The translations under genes were made by a program, and so were the position numbers. From Zygnema circumcarinatum (Eukaryota > Streptophyta > Zygnematophyceae > Zygnematales > Zygnemataceae): a DNA stretch of 64,000 bases. The stretch lies in the NCBI GenBank assembly GCA_037447605.1, contig CM074815.1, positions 1,112,023 to 1,176,022 of the forward strand, read 5' to 3'. Under the pieces are notes generated by a model, which had not been told where the DNA came from, did not search any database, and saw nothing but the letters and a program-made list of their open reading frames with translations. Shown one piece after another: positions 52,601-64,000 of the stretch. Every line of letters starts with the position of its first letter. Position 1 is the stretch's first letter.

Positions 52601-55600
52601 ACAGCATTAGGTGCTTGGCTCCCAGTGCTGCAAGCACAGCGTTAAACATATGAACGACCCTACACGCTCCTTACATTAAACTAAAAATGGGCAGAAACAA
52701 TGACCCAAATACTCACAGTGGACTCCCAAAGTGGTGATGAGCCAAAGCTTCTTGTGGCTGCTGCGCTCTAAGAGTTCTGAGGGTCTCTAAGATCACATTG
52801 TAGCACTCCTCACGCTTTGCAGCTGTTCTCCGTCGTCGCTCGTCATCTACTTGATCACTAAGGGCCAAATTGTGTGGGTCCACGTATTGCGCCCTCAAGA
52901 GGGGCAGCTCCACTACGGCCTTGTAGTTCCTGCAAGACGTAGAAAAAAGAGTGTTGATCCACCATGTGCAGCACTATGATGCTGATTACTTAGAAGACTG
53001 AAATACATGAGGCATCATTTACCATTGGGCCTAATAGGCTGGTCAAGTATAGACGTTTACCCAAAATTTGCGAAGCGACTGCAGATCTTCATGATTTCTG
53101 GGTTTTGAGGCACGTGTTTCAACATGTTGAAAGCCTCTCCAACGAGACGATCCTTTTCGAACGAATCGGCCGCAGCTGCCCTTTCTAGACACTCGTATGC
53201 ACGATAATATATATAATCTGGTTCGCTGAAAAATGTGCTGCACCCTGTTTTCAACTTTGCAGTGATGACATCCGTTGTTTTTCGATCCAGATTATGCTGT
53301 TGCAATTGCATAAGGAAAGAGTAACGCGTTAATCAACATATCAGAACGCAAGTCGTAGAATGGTAGCGAGCAAGCAAGTGTGTAGGACCCTAGCCACTCA
53401 CCTCTACCAGAGCCGCCACCAATTTGGTAGCCAATTCATGGCCATCATGAGAGCACACAAAACTTCGAAACGATAGAGTGCAGAGTTGTGACTGCGCGAC
53501 ATCATCCAATCGGCTCACTAGGAGATGGAACTGACTCTCTCCCAGTATACGTAAGAGAGCGAGTGCCTCTACAGATAGTCGCATCACTCTCCGAATTACC
53601 TCAATCCCTCGAGCCTGAACATCCAAATTCCAACATTGCGTGAGCGAGTTGTAAGCAAGAGGAAGATTGGACAGAATGACGTTTTTTTAACAGGCCAGTG
53701 TATTGCGGGGTGTAAACATTACACTGATTCAAAGAAACACAAGAAACAACACAATTTAGGTCATCTTCACCATATCCAGTTTGCAAGCTGCATGGAAATC
53801 ATCCTGACGCTCACTCCGTGGCCCTTCTTCCCCAGCTCACTTCACCACCATCCTTGCATATGCTGCCTAGCTAATTCGTAAGGTTACTCCACTTACCTCC
53901 TTGGTCAAGAGACTGCTCGAGTCTAAATTCCTTCTGAATCGCTTATTGCCTTGTGACTCGCCCCTGCCTACAATTCCGAGCTTATCAGCACGGCCTGACA
54001 GCCATGCCCGCCCATAATGGCCAACCTTCTGTTCCCTCCTTGATCGCAGAAACTGCTCCAGCGCGTTCAATTTCAGCTCAATCGCATGCAATGCTTCTAC
54101 GCACAGCCTGCAAAGAAGTACGAAAAGAAAAATACTGAGAGAAAGGACCATTAAACGATAGAAGAACCATGTCTTTCTGTTAGGGGAAAATGTCAAATTT
54201 ATGCCTGTGTTAAAAAATGCTTTATGGATCATCAGATATATCAGAATGGTCGATGGAGCAGGCATTTGAGAGCTAGAAACATTGGCTTTACTGCAACAAA
54301 TTTCCACAAATACTAACCTCGCTAGCTTGCGCAAGAAATCTGAAGCAAATGACAAGCTGAAATTCTAAACCCGCGAACCCTAAACATACCTTAATGTAAC
54401 GGTCTTTACACCTGCATCCTCCTTTGAGACTGCCAGAGGATACTCCCAAACAGGCTTTAAGATCCGAATGGCGCACAGGCGGACACCGTCATATGCTCCG
54501 GAAAACTGAAGTTGCGGTTCTTGGACCAACTGTCCAACATCAAAGCCATTTCCTCCCGCCCCTCCTCCCCCTCCTGCTGCTAATCCCCCCCCTCCAAAGC
54601 TACCGGCTACCTCTAAGTTGGGAAGCCCAACCAACTCCGGATCTTCAAACGCTTCAATCGCACCCTTCACAACTCTCGCAGGAACAACGCCCTGCCCATC
54701 ATCCCCATGGTACACAATGCCTGCTGCCAATAGCAAGCACATGGCAGCTGCTTCTCCCTGCCCATAGCGTTTAAAGAATTCTTTGATGGAGTCTCTGTTT
54801 GCGAGTTCCAATAGCTTCTGTAAAGTGTCCACAGGTCTGCAAATAGCAATTTCAGTTATACCACCTCCAGCCACTGCGAGGATTTTCCTACGTGGCAGAC
54901 TATGCTGAGTGTTTAAGACAGTTATGGCCCACAAACGTTTCGCCCGTGTTAGCTCACTTCCGGAAGGCCTGCCTTCCTCTCCGCTTACCACCGGCATCAA
55001 CGAGCTTGTCAACTCGGGAGGAGGCAAGACAGTTGACAATGCCAAAGCATGGCCCGCCAAATCAACAGTGCCCAATACCTCTCTAAAAGGATTGCGGCTC
55101 CTTTCTCCCATACGTGTGACGACACCGTCCATTGAACTGCAAGTCACATCTCGAGAAGCAACGAGCAACTGCGAGGGTTGCGGATCCCCTCGTGATGAAT
55201 CAGATAATGCAAAAATGCCAGATGAATACATGGCGGTCTCTGTCTTGATCGTCATGGGATCAGGGATAGGCAAAGGGGGGGGTGCTCCTGCAGCTGCTTG
55301 GGCCACTGCTCTATTGGGAGGTGCCCGTGTTGTAATCTCTCTCAAAGTTGATGGCCTTTCTTGGCCTTCTATTGACCCACGGCGTTCCGGATTGGTTGAG
55401 AGATAAACTCTTCGGCCATCTGACATCTGAGCAACAAGTTGTGCCTTGTTTGATTCGAGAGTCGAAATGGTACTGAGGGCGACGATCCTAGTTCTCCGCC
55501 TGCCTCGACGTGGCTTTGCAATGTTCTGTTCCCCAACGTGTGCATCTTCAACAACCTTTTTTGCAGAATCTCCATTCTTACCCAGGTCAAACACAAGTAC

Positions 55601-58152
55601 TCTTGATGCTTTCGTCAAGGCATACATAATTTGGCGCTCTTCATCGATAGTGATGCTTGCGATGGAGTCTGCTGCTCCAAAGTTAATCACTGAAGGAAGA
55701 ACCCTGCGCAAGGTGCAGTCGTTGATATGCAGCACATCAGAGTTCATCCGTATGACCTATATGATAAGACACCTAGGGGTTTGGGGCTAATGGTTTTACC
55801 ACTGCAGCAAAAGAAGTAAGTACTGCACACGAACGGGAAGATGTAAGAAAGGTTCACTGGCATCATCAGAATCAAGGTCCAGCATGAAAGTAGACGGATA
55901 TTGCTGAACAGCATCAAGCACTTAAACCTAAAAACATTGAACAAGCATTGCTAGTAGATTTACATGCATACGCACACGCATTCGTTACAAAAACAACACC
56001 CTTGTCAAGGTAACGATGGTCAGTTTATGGAAGTTCCACGAGAAGAGACTAGACCTCAAGTCTGGTAAGGGAAGTCAACCTCCCCCTCTCAGGGAGGCAT
56101 CTGTACATTAAACAGTTGGGTGGCATGGTGTAATGTGATAGGATGGCCGCATCAGGGACATCAAACAAACTGGCATGGCTAAGGATGTCGAGCAAAATGG
56201 GGCTAGAGTCCCAATTGGACGTGGAAATAAGATGAGCGATCAAAATGGGTGCAAACACCAGCATTTTATTGATCAGGCATCTCAAGCATACAGTGTTTCA
56301 GAACTTCCTTTCAAGCATTCCAGAAAAAGACGTCCAAGACATGCTAATCCCCTAGAAAGGTATCAACAGACACAGTTCAGTACTTACAATTTAAAAGTAC
56401 TCATGACAGTCGCTGTTAGGCAGATTCTGTTGCAACGGCTCCCCCAAACAGTGCTCTTGTTGTATGTTAATTCATATACATGGCTATCCTTTCCTCCTAA
56501 AAATATACGGCCATTATCTGAGCAAGCAACACATGACATGACGACACCAGTACTTGGAAGGCGAAATCTTGGAAGTGGTTGAAGAATGATGTTATCAAAC
56601 GAATCCTCGCCCCCCACGCCCCTACCGATACAAAGTCCCACAAGGACAACCTGCATCCCTAGGAAAAGGCCAGATTTGCAAAGGTAAAAATTTATGTTTC
56701 TTGATAGAGAAGGTCAAACTTATTTACTTGGCACTTTCGAGACCCTTAGGGGTTGTCAAACTTAAAGAAAAACTGTAAAATGGAAAATCGAAACAAGCAA
56801 TTTTTTACCAGAAGATCCCCAGACGAAGCAGTACGAGTTTGAATTTCATTTCCTTATTGGACGATGCTAAGTTTGACACCCCAAATAGTTAGAAATTCTC
56901 ACCTCCTCTGGATTTGCAAGGACCAAAAGGTGTTTTATTCCCTCCACAAACACTCCAGGTAACGCTGGTGCCAAGCCTACAGCAGATAATATCTGCTTTC
57001 CTCCATCATACTCTCTAAAGGAACCGTCACTGCACAAATGGTTAAACAAAAATGGACTTTGTAAAAGCTTGAAGCTGTACATGGAAACTTCCTGATCTTT
57101 CCAAAGAAACACAGTCCTGTAGAACAGCTGGTTTATGAAAAAGGATGCACATGCAAAAAATGCACATACCTCCTATTGAAATTCCAAAGGAAGAAGGCAC
57201 CGTTCACAGTGGCCCAGGCCTGTCTAATGGACGGGAAAATTCCACAGTGGGCAACAACTGCATTTCCATCCTCTCCAGCGGCAGCGTATCGATCCAAGAC
57301 TTCAGGAGGCAGCCCTGCCACACTTGCGATTTCGGCTACGGGAGGCCACTGCAAGCGCCCAATAGCCACAGTTGACAAAAATTCAGCACGCCAGCTGGAG
57401 CTCGCCGAGAGGGCCACGTAAGCACTCATTCGCTTTCATCAGGAACTTGCATAGCAGTAAGAGAAGCCACTGTCTGGACGAGGCCCTATTGCCTTCTCTT
57501 TAAGCTTTGCAGTCTCCAGGACGGCCGTGCCAAAACCTCCCATGGTTTCAAGAGCCGCTCATTTCCAAGTGCCCTTCCAAACGCCTCCCATTGTTCCCAA
57601 GAATTTCTCACGTTTCCAAGAGTCTACAACTGTCCTCTTGATTCTAAAAACCAATCATTGTTCCAAGAAACTCTTACTCGACTTCTCAAAGAGGCTCTCC
57701 ATGTTCCATGATCCCCGTTGTTCCAAGAGCCTCTCACTGTTAAAAAATCCTTTCACTGTTCTAAGAGCCTCTCAACATTCCAAGAGGAAGTCCTTCAAGA
57801 GGAAGCCTCTCACTGTTCCAAGAGCTTCTTCACTTCGGCCACTCATCATTCCAAGAGCAACTAATGTTCCAAGACCCTTCCATTGTTCCAAGCAAAGCAA
57901 GTAGCAGAAGCAGCTGACCAGCGCAATTAAGAAAGCACTCACGTGGGCCGGCCAGGTCGAGTAGGGCATTCCGAAATAGACGGTCAGCGTGTCCACGAGA
58001 TCATAATGTATACCGGCGCTGAATTCAGCAGTAAGGGAGTCGCTGAGCTGCTGACCGCCTGCTTGCAAATCTTCCTCCATTTCCATGTCCTCCAGCAGCC
58101 TCTGAGTCTGCTTCCCTGCATCCGGCCATGGCGGAACAGCAGGTCCTGCCAT
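49692..58152 (-). CDS. NUP155: Nucleoporin NUP155
   Basis: Sixteen exons join in phase to 1453 aa, matching plant NUP155 length: 58152-57943, 57348-57170, 57029-56903, 56650-56388, 55703-54390, 54107-53897, 53614-53402, 53296-53061, 52929-52717, 52403-52187, 52043-51847, 51744-51559, 51254-51149, 50984-50748, 50496-50168, 49815-49692. NUP155 is an inner-ring scaffold nucleoporin with an N-terminal beta-propeller and a C-terminal alpha-solenoid. Recognisable landmarks are VAHCGIFPSIRQAWATVNGA, GLAPALPGVFVEGIKHLLVL, DNGRIFLGGKDSHVYELTY, ITIDEERQIMYALT, AAMCLLLAAGIVY, SEPDYIYYRAYECLERAA, FLAAHVYLRLAERSQ and VLRFQISICNELQRLSAR. One exon of 1.3 kb carries most of the propeller. An unusual Gly-rich stretch (GGGGLAAGGGGGAGG) sits before the solenoid. 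All junctions are GT-AG. The first 70 aa are less conserved, so the start is moderately certain. Confidence 0.96.
57530..57900. repeat. Degenerate TTCCAAGAG repeat in NUP155 intron 1
   Basis: The word (CACTG)TTCCAAGAGCCTCTCA and variants recur about every 25-40 bases through this stretch, ten or more times, all in the same orientation. It lies in NUP155 intron 1, read antisense to the transcript. Confidence 0.7.
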
Positions 58153-58516
58153 GAAGAATACAAACTTCCTGACAAAACTGTAATCCTTAAACTCCTTTCT
58201 TGCTACTTAATCCCTTCCCTTCCCTTCTCGTCCCTTCCCTGTCCCTCCCTTTCCTTTTCTAACTCTCAGCGAGTCTCTTGCTCCCTTCCCCTCCCTCGCC
58301 CTCCCTCGCCCTCCCTCGCCCTCCTCCGCCTGCCTTACTGAATCCTGGGGCTTTTTGTTGTTGCCCTTCTCGGCCCACTCCACCTCCGACAACGCCTGTA
58401 CGGCAAGGCCACTGTACCGTACTGTACTTGGACGTACAGTATACAGTACAGTACAGTACTGTAGTACATCCACTGTACTTTGAGTACGGCAATGCACGGG
58501 CGTGTACGATATAGTA

Positions 58517-58756
58517 CTGTAGTCTGTAGCCGTTACGAGTCTTAAGCAAAACTCACCGAATCTTCCCGCACGTGCCCCCGTACGAGGCGCTCATACGATA
58601 CGATACGGTACGGTACGGTACGATTCGTACGGACATACATGAACTCTAACATAATACCGCCCGCCTATTGGTAACACGAACCTTATATTTGCAAATCCAA
58701 GATTTTCGCCCCATATGTGCCAAAACCATGGCGAAAATATGAGGGCTGTCTACTGT
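58517..58756 (+). repeat. Dispersed GATAC/GTACG repeat family, copy B
   Basis: CTGTAGCCGTTACGAGTCTTAAGCAAAACTCACC, then GTGCCCCCGTACGAGGCGCTC, a short GATACGATACGGTACGG tract, ACATGAACTCTAACATAATACC and GCGAAAATATGAGG, ending at CTACTGTAG. Block order equals copy A; the GATAC tract is shorter. Confidence 0.75.
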
Positions 58757-58965
58757 AGTTGGAATTGCTCCTCCAAGGACTGCAAGCATCAACAACTACA
58801 CACCATGAAGTGAAGCACCTCACTGCAAGCTTGAACACTACAACTCTGCCAAACCAATGTCTTGTGACACAATACTTATATGACTATTCTATTCAGCTGA
58901 AAGCACACCCCAATAACTTACTATCAAGCAATTTAGCGTAGTACAGCACCCTTTGGTTCCCCTTG

Positions 58966-59041
58966 TTGTTGTTAATGTCCATGGTGTTGTTATAGTCCAT
59001 GTTGTTGTTATCGTCCATGTTGTTGTTATTGTCCATGTTGT
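58966..59041. repeat. 18-bp minisatellite
   Basis: About four tandem units of TTGTTGTTATNGTCCATG with small changes. Confidence 0.8.
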
Positions 59042-59350
59042 CGTTTTATGGCACCGCATCCATCGTGCGACGAATGACAAATCAAGCTGAGGGGCCTCCA
59101 TTCAAACCACATTAAAATAGTCGAGCACCTGCCAATCGCCAATCGCCACGTGTACAACTTTTCCGACGTGACATATTCTCAATTGGCGGAGACTTGACCA
59201 GAGCCAGCCAGCAAATTTGGCTGCTCCTGCAAAAGTTCGCTGGAAGAAGCTTGGATTGAAGCCATGGCGGAGGGCGAGCAGTGGGCGAGCCCTGCTCTCG
59301 TCTGATCGTGGAACTCACCGCTGCCTTCTCTGTGACCACCATCCTCGGCC

Positions 59351-62300
59351 ATGGCGGTGGAGGATGAAGCGCGGCAGCATCCTGCGGCCAAACCGAGCAG
59401 TGTCGCGGCACTCTTTGGCGTCGACTCGGATTCGCAGGTAAGGACGACTGAAGGAGCCTGGAGGGAGGAGGTGAGGAAGGAAATGGTTGAGAAACTTGTT
59501 TCTGCGGAAGCTTCTTTCAGGGGGGATTTGATGGAGGGATGGTGGTGGCCTGGTCTTGCAGCCACTGTGGTTCAAGAAAGATGCTTTTACGGAAAGCACA
59601 TTTGACAGCGAGGCGTACGTTGCCGATCTAAGACGCTATGTTCCTTTTGAAACATTAAAGACTGAGCTGAAGAGTCACCTGGCTGCTTTGAAGAGCGAGC
59701 TTGTCGAGCTTATCAACCGCGATTACACCGACTTTGTGAACCTCAGCACCAAGCTTGTAACTCCAATCAAGCTCTATGCTCCTCATTGATCTGCATGATT
59801 TTGATCTGTCGCCGTCGATCTGCATGGCTTGTTTGGCCGAAATCACGAAATGTAGCATTGTCAAGGAGTATCTTCGTCGTACTGTGAACACATCCTGTAG
59901 CTTGAAGACGTCTCATTCCGAAGGCGAAATGTATTTGTGCAGGTAGATGTTGATGGGGCCGTTCTTCGTATGCGAATGCCGCTCAATGATCTTAGATTAA
60001 AGCTGCTGGCTATTCGAGAATCCGTGGCAGCAGCCCTTATGGCCCTACAGGGGGGCCTTGAGCGCCGGGCAGAAGCTTCTGCAGCACGGCACACGCTAGA
60101 GCTCCTGTTAGATACATCCCATGTCCTTTCCAAGGTAAGCATCATCAGAGTTTTGTTTCCTTTTGAGCAGGATGTGGCCTCACCCAGTTGCACAAGTTTC
60201 TGAAGGGTTGAACCATGGAGTGCAGGTAGAGAAACTCCTGCTGGAACTTGAGGGTATGGCCGCTGAAGATGGCCGCTCAGCTGAAGCAGCACTTGATAAA
60301 GCCCCTGTCAACTTAGACGGATCCTCTGTCCTGAGAGAGGCGGGTATGGATGGCAGTAGTGTTGGAATGGGGTTTGAAGAATCTCGCAGCCGCTTGCTGG
60401 AGCGCATTGCTAGCGAGATGAACCGTTTGAAATTCTATGTCGCTCGTGCACAGGTACGGCTGCACCCGGACCACACACCTTCCGTATAGAATTGTCATGA
60501 ATGGAGCGTCAAATATGGCTTTTTCTCATTTCATCAGAAGAACAGGTTGCTTCCAGGCTCACAAGATATGCCAGTCTCCTTTTGTTTCCTTTTTGAACTT
60601 ACTCCAACTTTGAACCTCTCCGCGATCGTTGTTTGAATCAAAGGGTGCCTTCGGCCATTGTAGATAAATTAAGGAGATTGAGAGACCTTGCGATTGTGGA
60701 AAGTGACTTGCAGGACTTGCCCTTTGTACAAGCTATGGAAAAGCGTATACGTGCAGCAGACGAAGCATTAGCGGCGCAGCTTCGCCAGTGTTTGAAACAT
60801 GGCTTGGAAGGGAGAGATGCGGCTGTCCTCTACCACTGCCTTCGCGCCTACGCGGCTCTTGACAATACCGTTGGAGCTGAAGAGGCATTCAGAGCAGCCG
60901 TTGTGGCACCCCAGGTCGCACTTATTTTGCCAACTTTGCCTTCAAAGAGTTCTGGCACTCAAGCTGGAAGCGATATGTTGGCGACAACATACTCTGAGTT
61001 GGAGCGCCATGTGGAGGAGGATTGCCGTTTTTTGCTGAACTTGGCATCTGCGGGTAAGGCACAAGTCAACGTTTCTTGTGGCTCTGTATGCTCAACTACA
61101 GAGATATGGTAGTGACGCACTGATTAGTATGCAAGAACAGTGGACCTTTGTTATTGAGAACCTGCGGATAGTGATCTTGTAGGTGATTGCCTTTGGCGTG
61201 TTTGGTCGGATAATCTCGTGTTAGAAGAATTGCATGGCTTAGTGCACGTGCATTTTCTGGGTTACAGCGAGCCGCAAAAACAATTCTGGCAGTATGCATT
61301 AAAAAGGGACTGCATTCTAGACCTATCGCGATGGAAAAAAAGCTACCTCTTTTGCCTTATCGTCTCACCCTTACAGTCACAATCATTACGTTTGGCAACT
61401 TCGCCGAATAATCATGCGTATTATCATCGACCGGGCAACCATAGCAATGTAGGATTTTTGGTTGGCATATCAAGTGGCGATTGATGAGCTTAATTCTTCT
61501 CGACTATGAATGCAGCAAATTCTGGACTCCATTCCTTTAATTTCTTGAGCAATAGTATTTTGCGAGAGGTTCATCTGGCCATTCAGCGCAGCCGGCCGGG
61601 CGCCTTCTCTCCCGGGAAGCCAGAGGAGTTTTTGGCAAACTACAAGGCCAGCCTCAATTTTCTTTCATTCTTGGAAGGTGCACTTCTTGCTCTTGGTGGT
61701 AATTCGTAGAAACATCTAAAAGGCATGGAAATGGATGTACTTGGAGAATCAACAGCCACTTTGCTTTAGTCGAGCTTTATAGCATCTTATGCTACAAGTT
61801 TTGGACCTTCCTAAAGGTGCTTTCTAGCATGTTTAATTTGGACTAAGAGTTTAAGCTTATTGTCAAGCTCAAAGATGATCATGCATGATGTCAAATTGAA
61901 AGTAGAATAGTTTAGTTGATCGCACATCGAACTGACACTGAAGAATGCGGAATCCCCTTCCCCCCAATGGTTAGTTTGTATGGTGCTAACGATAGATTCT
62001 CCCCGTCACACCTTTCTTTTTCTTTTGTGTTTACTTCCCACCTTTTATTGCTTTGAATTAGCACGGCTTGAGCCTCAGTCCAGCAACAATTGAAATTACA
62101 CACTTCAACTGTTCCATCCGGATGCTTCCTGTTTATTTGCTAATTGATTTTTAATGAAACTGAAATTAGCCAAATAGGTGATTGAAAAGCGACAATCTTA
62201 TTTTAAATACACCTGCGGTTTGTTCCATATATTCAATAATGGGAAGTTTTATTAAATGACACTTTGGTAGTCGATAATTCTCTAGATACTGCATTTCCAT

Positions 62301-64000
62301 CTGCATTGCTCCCAGGATACGTAGAGCTGGACATGCTTGTCAGACTATCATTCTCGTGCCTATGAACTCTCGTATTGATTTATAGCTCTGTTCCTGGTTA
62401 GCCCCTCGTGAAAATGAAGAATACCTGTCCCGACTTTGGCTTCTCATCAAGCATTGCGGAACTATGTGTGCATGCCAACAGGGTATTGCCATTCAAAGGC
62501 AACTGTTTTGGCATTCCGGCAGCATCCAGCCTATGTGGACTTCATGAAACAGTGGAATCTGGGTGTCTACTTTAACCTCAGGTGTTCTCTCCCTCAACTG
62601 TTTGGGGTGTAATTAGCCGTAGTGAAGGACTCTAATGCCAGACAGAGTAACATGGAACACTGGAGGGAAAGCCTTTTTGCATTGCATGTGGAAACTGTAA
62701 CTCAGTTTCAGTCACTTGATGCACTCTCCTGCAGAAGCAACGCAAGGGCTGAGTGGCTCATTTTGCGACTCTGTGCAGCTTCTTCTGGTGGGCGGCAGGT
62801 TTCGGGAGATAGCAGGGGCGTTGGATTCAGCACTTAATGCACCTGTTGCAGCAATTTCTATTGCTGGAAAAGCAGCAAGAGTGGGGCCAAACTTGGCCCT
62901 GCAGGCGAGTTGCGTCCTATGGGACAGTCTGCTTCGTTGCTGGCATGAAGATGTCTACATCTCCAACGTGTCTGACAAATTTTTGCGACTCACCCTCCAG
63001 TTGTTGTCAAGGTGAATGCCTGTGATCTGGATATTGCATTTGTTGGCCAGTAGCCAGATTGCATATCGTAGTATAGTATCTCAAATGCTATGATTTTGAG
63101 CTGATCTTGCTGGTGGATCGCAGGTACACAGCATGGTTGGATGCTGGTTTGACTGCAAGGAAGGCACCGCAGTCAGGTATAGCAGGTGGCGAATGGGCAT
63201 TGGCCGCTTCCGCAGAGGATTTTGTTCTGGTGAGTTCTACGACACGTAGCAGAAATACTGCATTTTGCATGGTGAGCCTTGTTTTCTGAATGAATTCATG
63301 CACTCACAATGTGCAGGTTTTGTTTAGTCATGTGCTTGGAAGATATACCTACCGAGCTAAGAATGACATTTTGCCTGTTGATGATGTTTCAGGTTCGACA
63401 TGATGTGGAGGTGCTGGCAGCTGCAGTTGAAAGTCAAGAACTTGCCGGCAATCTCTCGCTGTGTCTTGGCCCTGCTGTTCCTGCAGAGGTTCAAGAGATT
63501 GCTCGGCGTATCGTGGTGGGAGCAGGGCAGAGCTTGCTGCAGCGAACTCGGGCCATTTCAGACGTGCTTACTGATGTAGTGGCAGAAAAATGTGTGGAGG
63601 TAAGTTTAAACATATGGGGGGCTCTCACCAAATGGGGGGTTTCATTAGGGGCTGAGTTATATGGTGTCCAAATGCTGTTGTTTTCATGCGGCCACTGAGT
63701 TTCGGAGAACGTCAGCATGATGCTTGTTTATGACTAGGTCTTGACACTGCAGCAGAAGTCTATTTCTGAGCTTGCAGGCCTGAATTAGGGGAGAAATGAT
63801 CGGAGAAAGCACTGAGTGTGTGCAGTATATGCAGCGTGTGCGCTGCTTCTTTTTTTGCCACTCTCCTGTTGGTTGAATTCTCAGTCCCAGGTGGGCTTAT
63901 CCAGGATTCTTTGCTCTGCTTGTTTTACTGATGAAGGTGTTGGCGTTCCACTCGGTGATTTGGGATTGCAGGTGCTCCGTCAGCTCAAAGGTATCACGGC
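59351..64000 (+). CDS. COG2: Conserved oligomeric Golgi complex subunit 2 (partial)
   Basis: Eleven exons are present before the window edge: 59351-59437, 59562-59756, 59943-60134, 60226-60453, 60714-61053, 61516-61677, 62482-62581, 62799-63011, 63124-63229, 63393-63599 and 63972-64000 (cut). They join in phase to about 619 aa of an expected 750 or so. COG2 is a lobe A subunit of the COG tether, which returns Golgi enzymes by retrograde vesicle capture. Landmarks in order are PLWFKKDAFTESTFD, VELINRDYTDFVNLSTKLV, LLERIASEMNRLKFYVARAQ, DLPFVQAMEKRI, YHCLRAYAALDNT, ILREVHLAIQRSRPGAFSPG, YVDFMKQWNLGVYFNLRFRE, CWHEDVYISNVSDKFLRLTL and QLKGITA at the edge. All junctions are GT-AG. The protein begins MAVEDEARQ; an upstream in-context ATG at 59262 was not used because it does not open the COG2 frame. 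Confidence 0.96.

Larger units (their letters stand above)
58153..59350. other. Divergent NUP155/COG2 intergenic region
   Basis: This is a head-to-head gene pair separated by 1.2 kb. It contains a pyrimidine tract (58204-58330), a TACAGTACAG/TACGG tract, dispersed-repeat copy B and an 18-bp minisatellite. The last 240 bp before COG2 are unique and include CCACGTGT at about 59147. Promoters for both genes should lie here, but no core element was identified with confidence. Confidence 0.5.

Overview
This is nuclear DNA from an intron-rich eukaryote. The protein matches point to a streptophyte (green plant lineage: a charophyte alga or an early-diverging land plant). GT-AG introns interrupt nearly every gene, and the NUP155, GCP5 and COG2 proteins follow land-plant versions closely. 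Two hydrophilic proteins resemble the plant LTI65/RD29/CAP160 group, and a Ty3/gypsy-type retroelement and several foldback-type repeats are present. The species cannot be fixed from sequence alone. There is no prokaryotic operon, phage or CRISPR content. I rebuilt gene models by hand from homology, splice sites and reading-frame phase. Every complete model closes in frame.

Layout, left to right. 1-42 is a poly-G run. 718-2232 (-) is a small TMEM256/DUF423 membrane protein with a probable GC-AG first intron. 2601-2856 and 3023-3603 are two short inverted-repeat elements. 3857-5664 (+) is a CREG1 homologue. 7601-10306 (+) and 11783-15790 (+) are tandem, partly paralogous, highly charged stress-protein-like genes; five CACGTG palindromes lie upstream of the first. 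17405-20051 (-) is a His-rich, Lys-rich, acidic protein of unknown function. 22706-25380 (-) is a secreted GH16 glucanase with lichenase-like signatures, whose third intron is almost entirely a (GA)n/(CT)n microsatellite of about 1.2 kb. 27049-31399 (-) is the signal recognition particle receptor alpha subunit. About 32205-38505 is a decayed Ty3/gypsy LTR retrotransposon with an assembly gap. 40086-48701 (-) is gamma-tubulin complex component 5, 49692-58152 (-) is nucleoporin NUP155, and 59351-64000 (+) is the first part of COG2, cut by the window edge.

The housekeeping genes (SRP receptor, GCP5, NUP155, COG2) serve ER targeting, microtubule nucleation, nuclear pore structure and Golgi tethering. 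They share no pathway, so this is ordinary eukaryotic gene order. The parts most worth a second look are the tandem LTI65/RD29-like pair with its CACGTG cluster, the lichenase-like GH16 gene with its giant microsatellite intron, and several unnamed repeat families.
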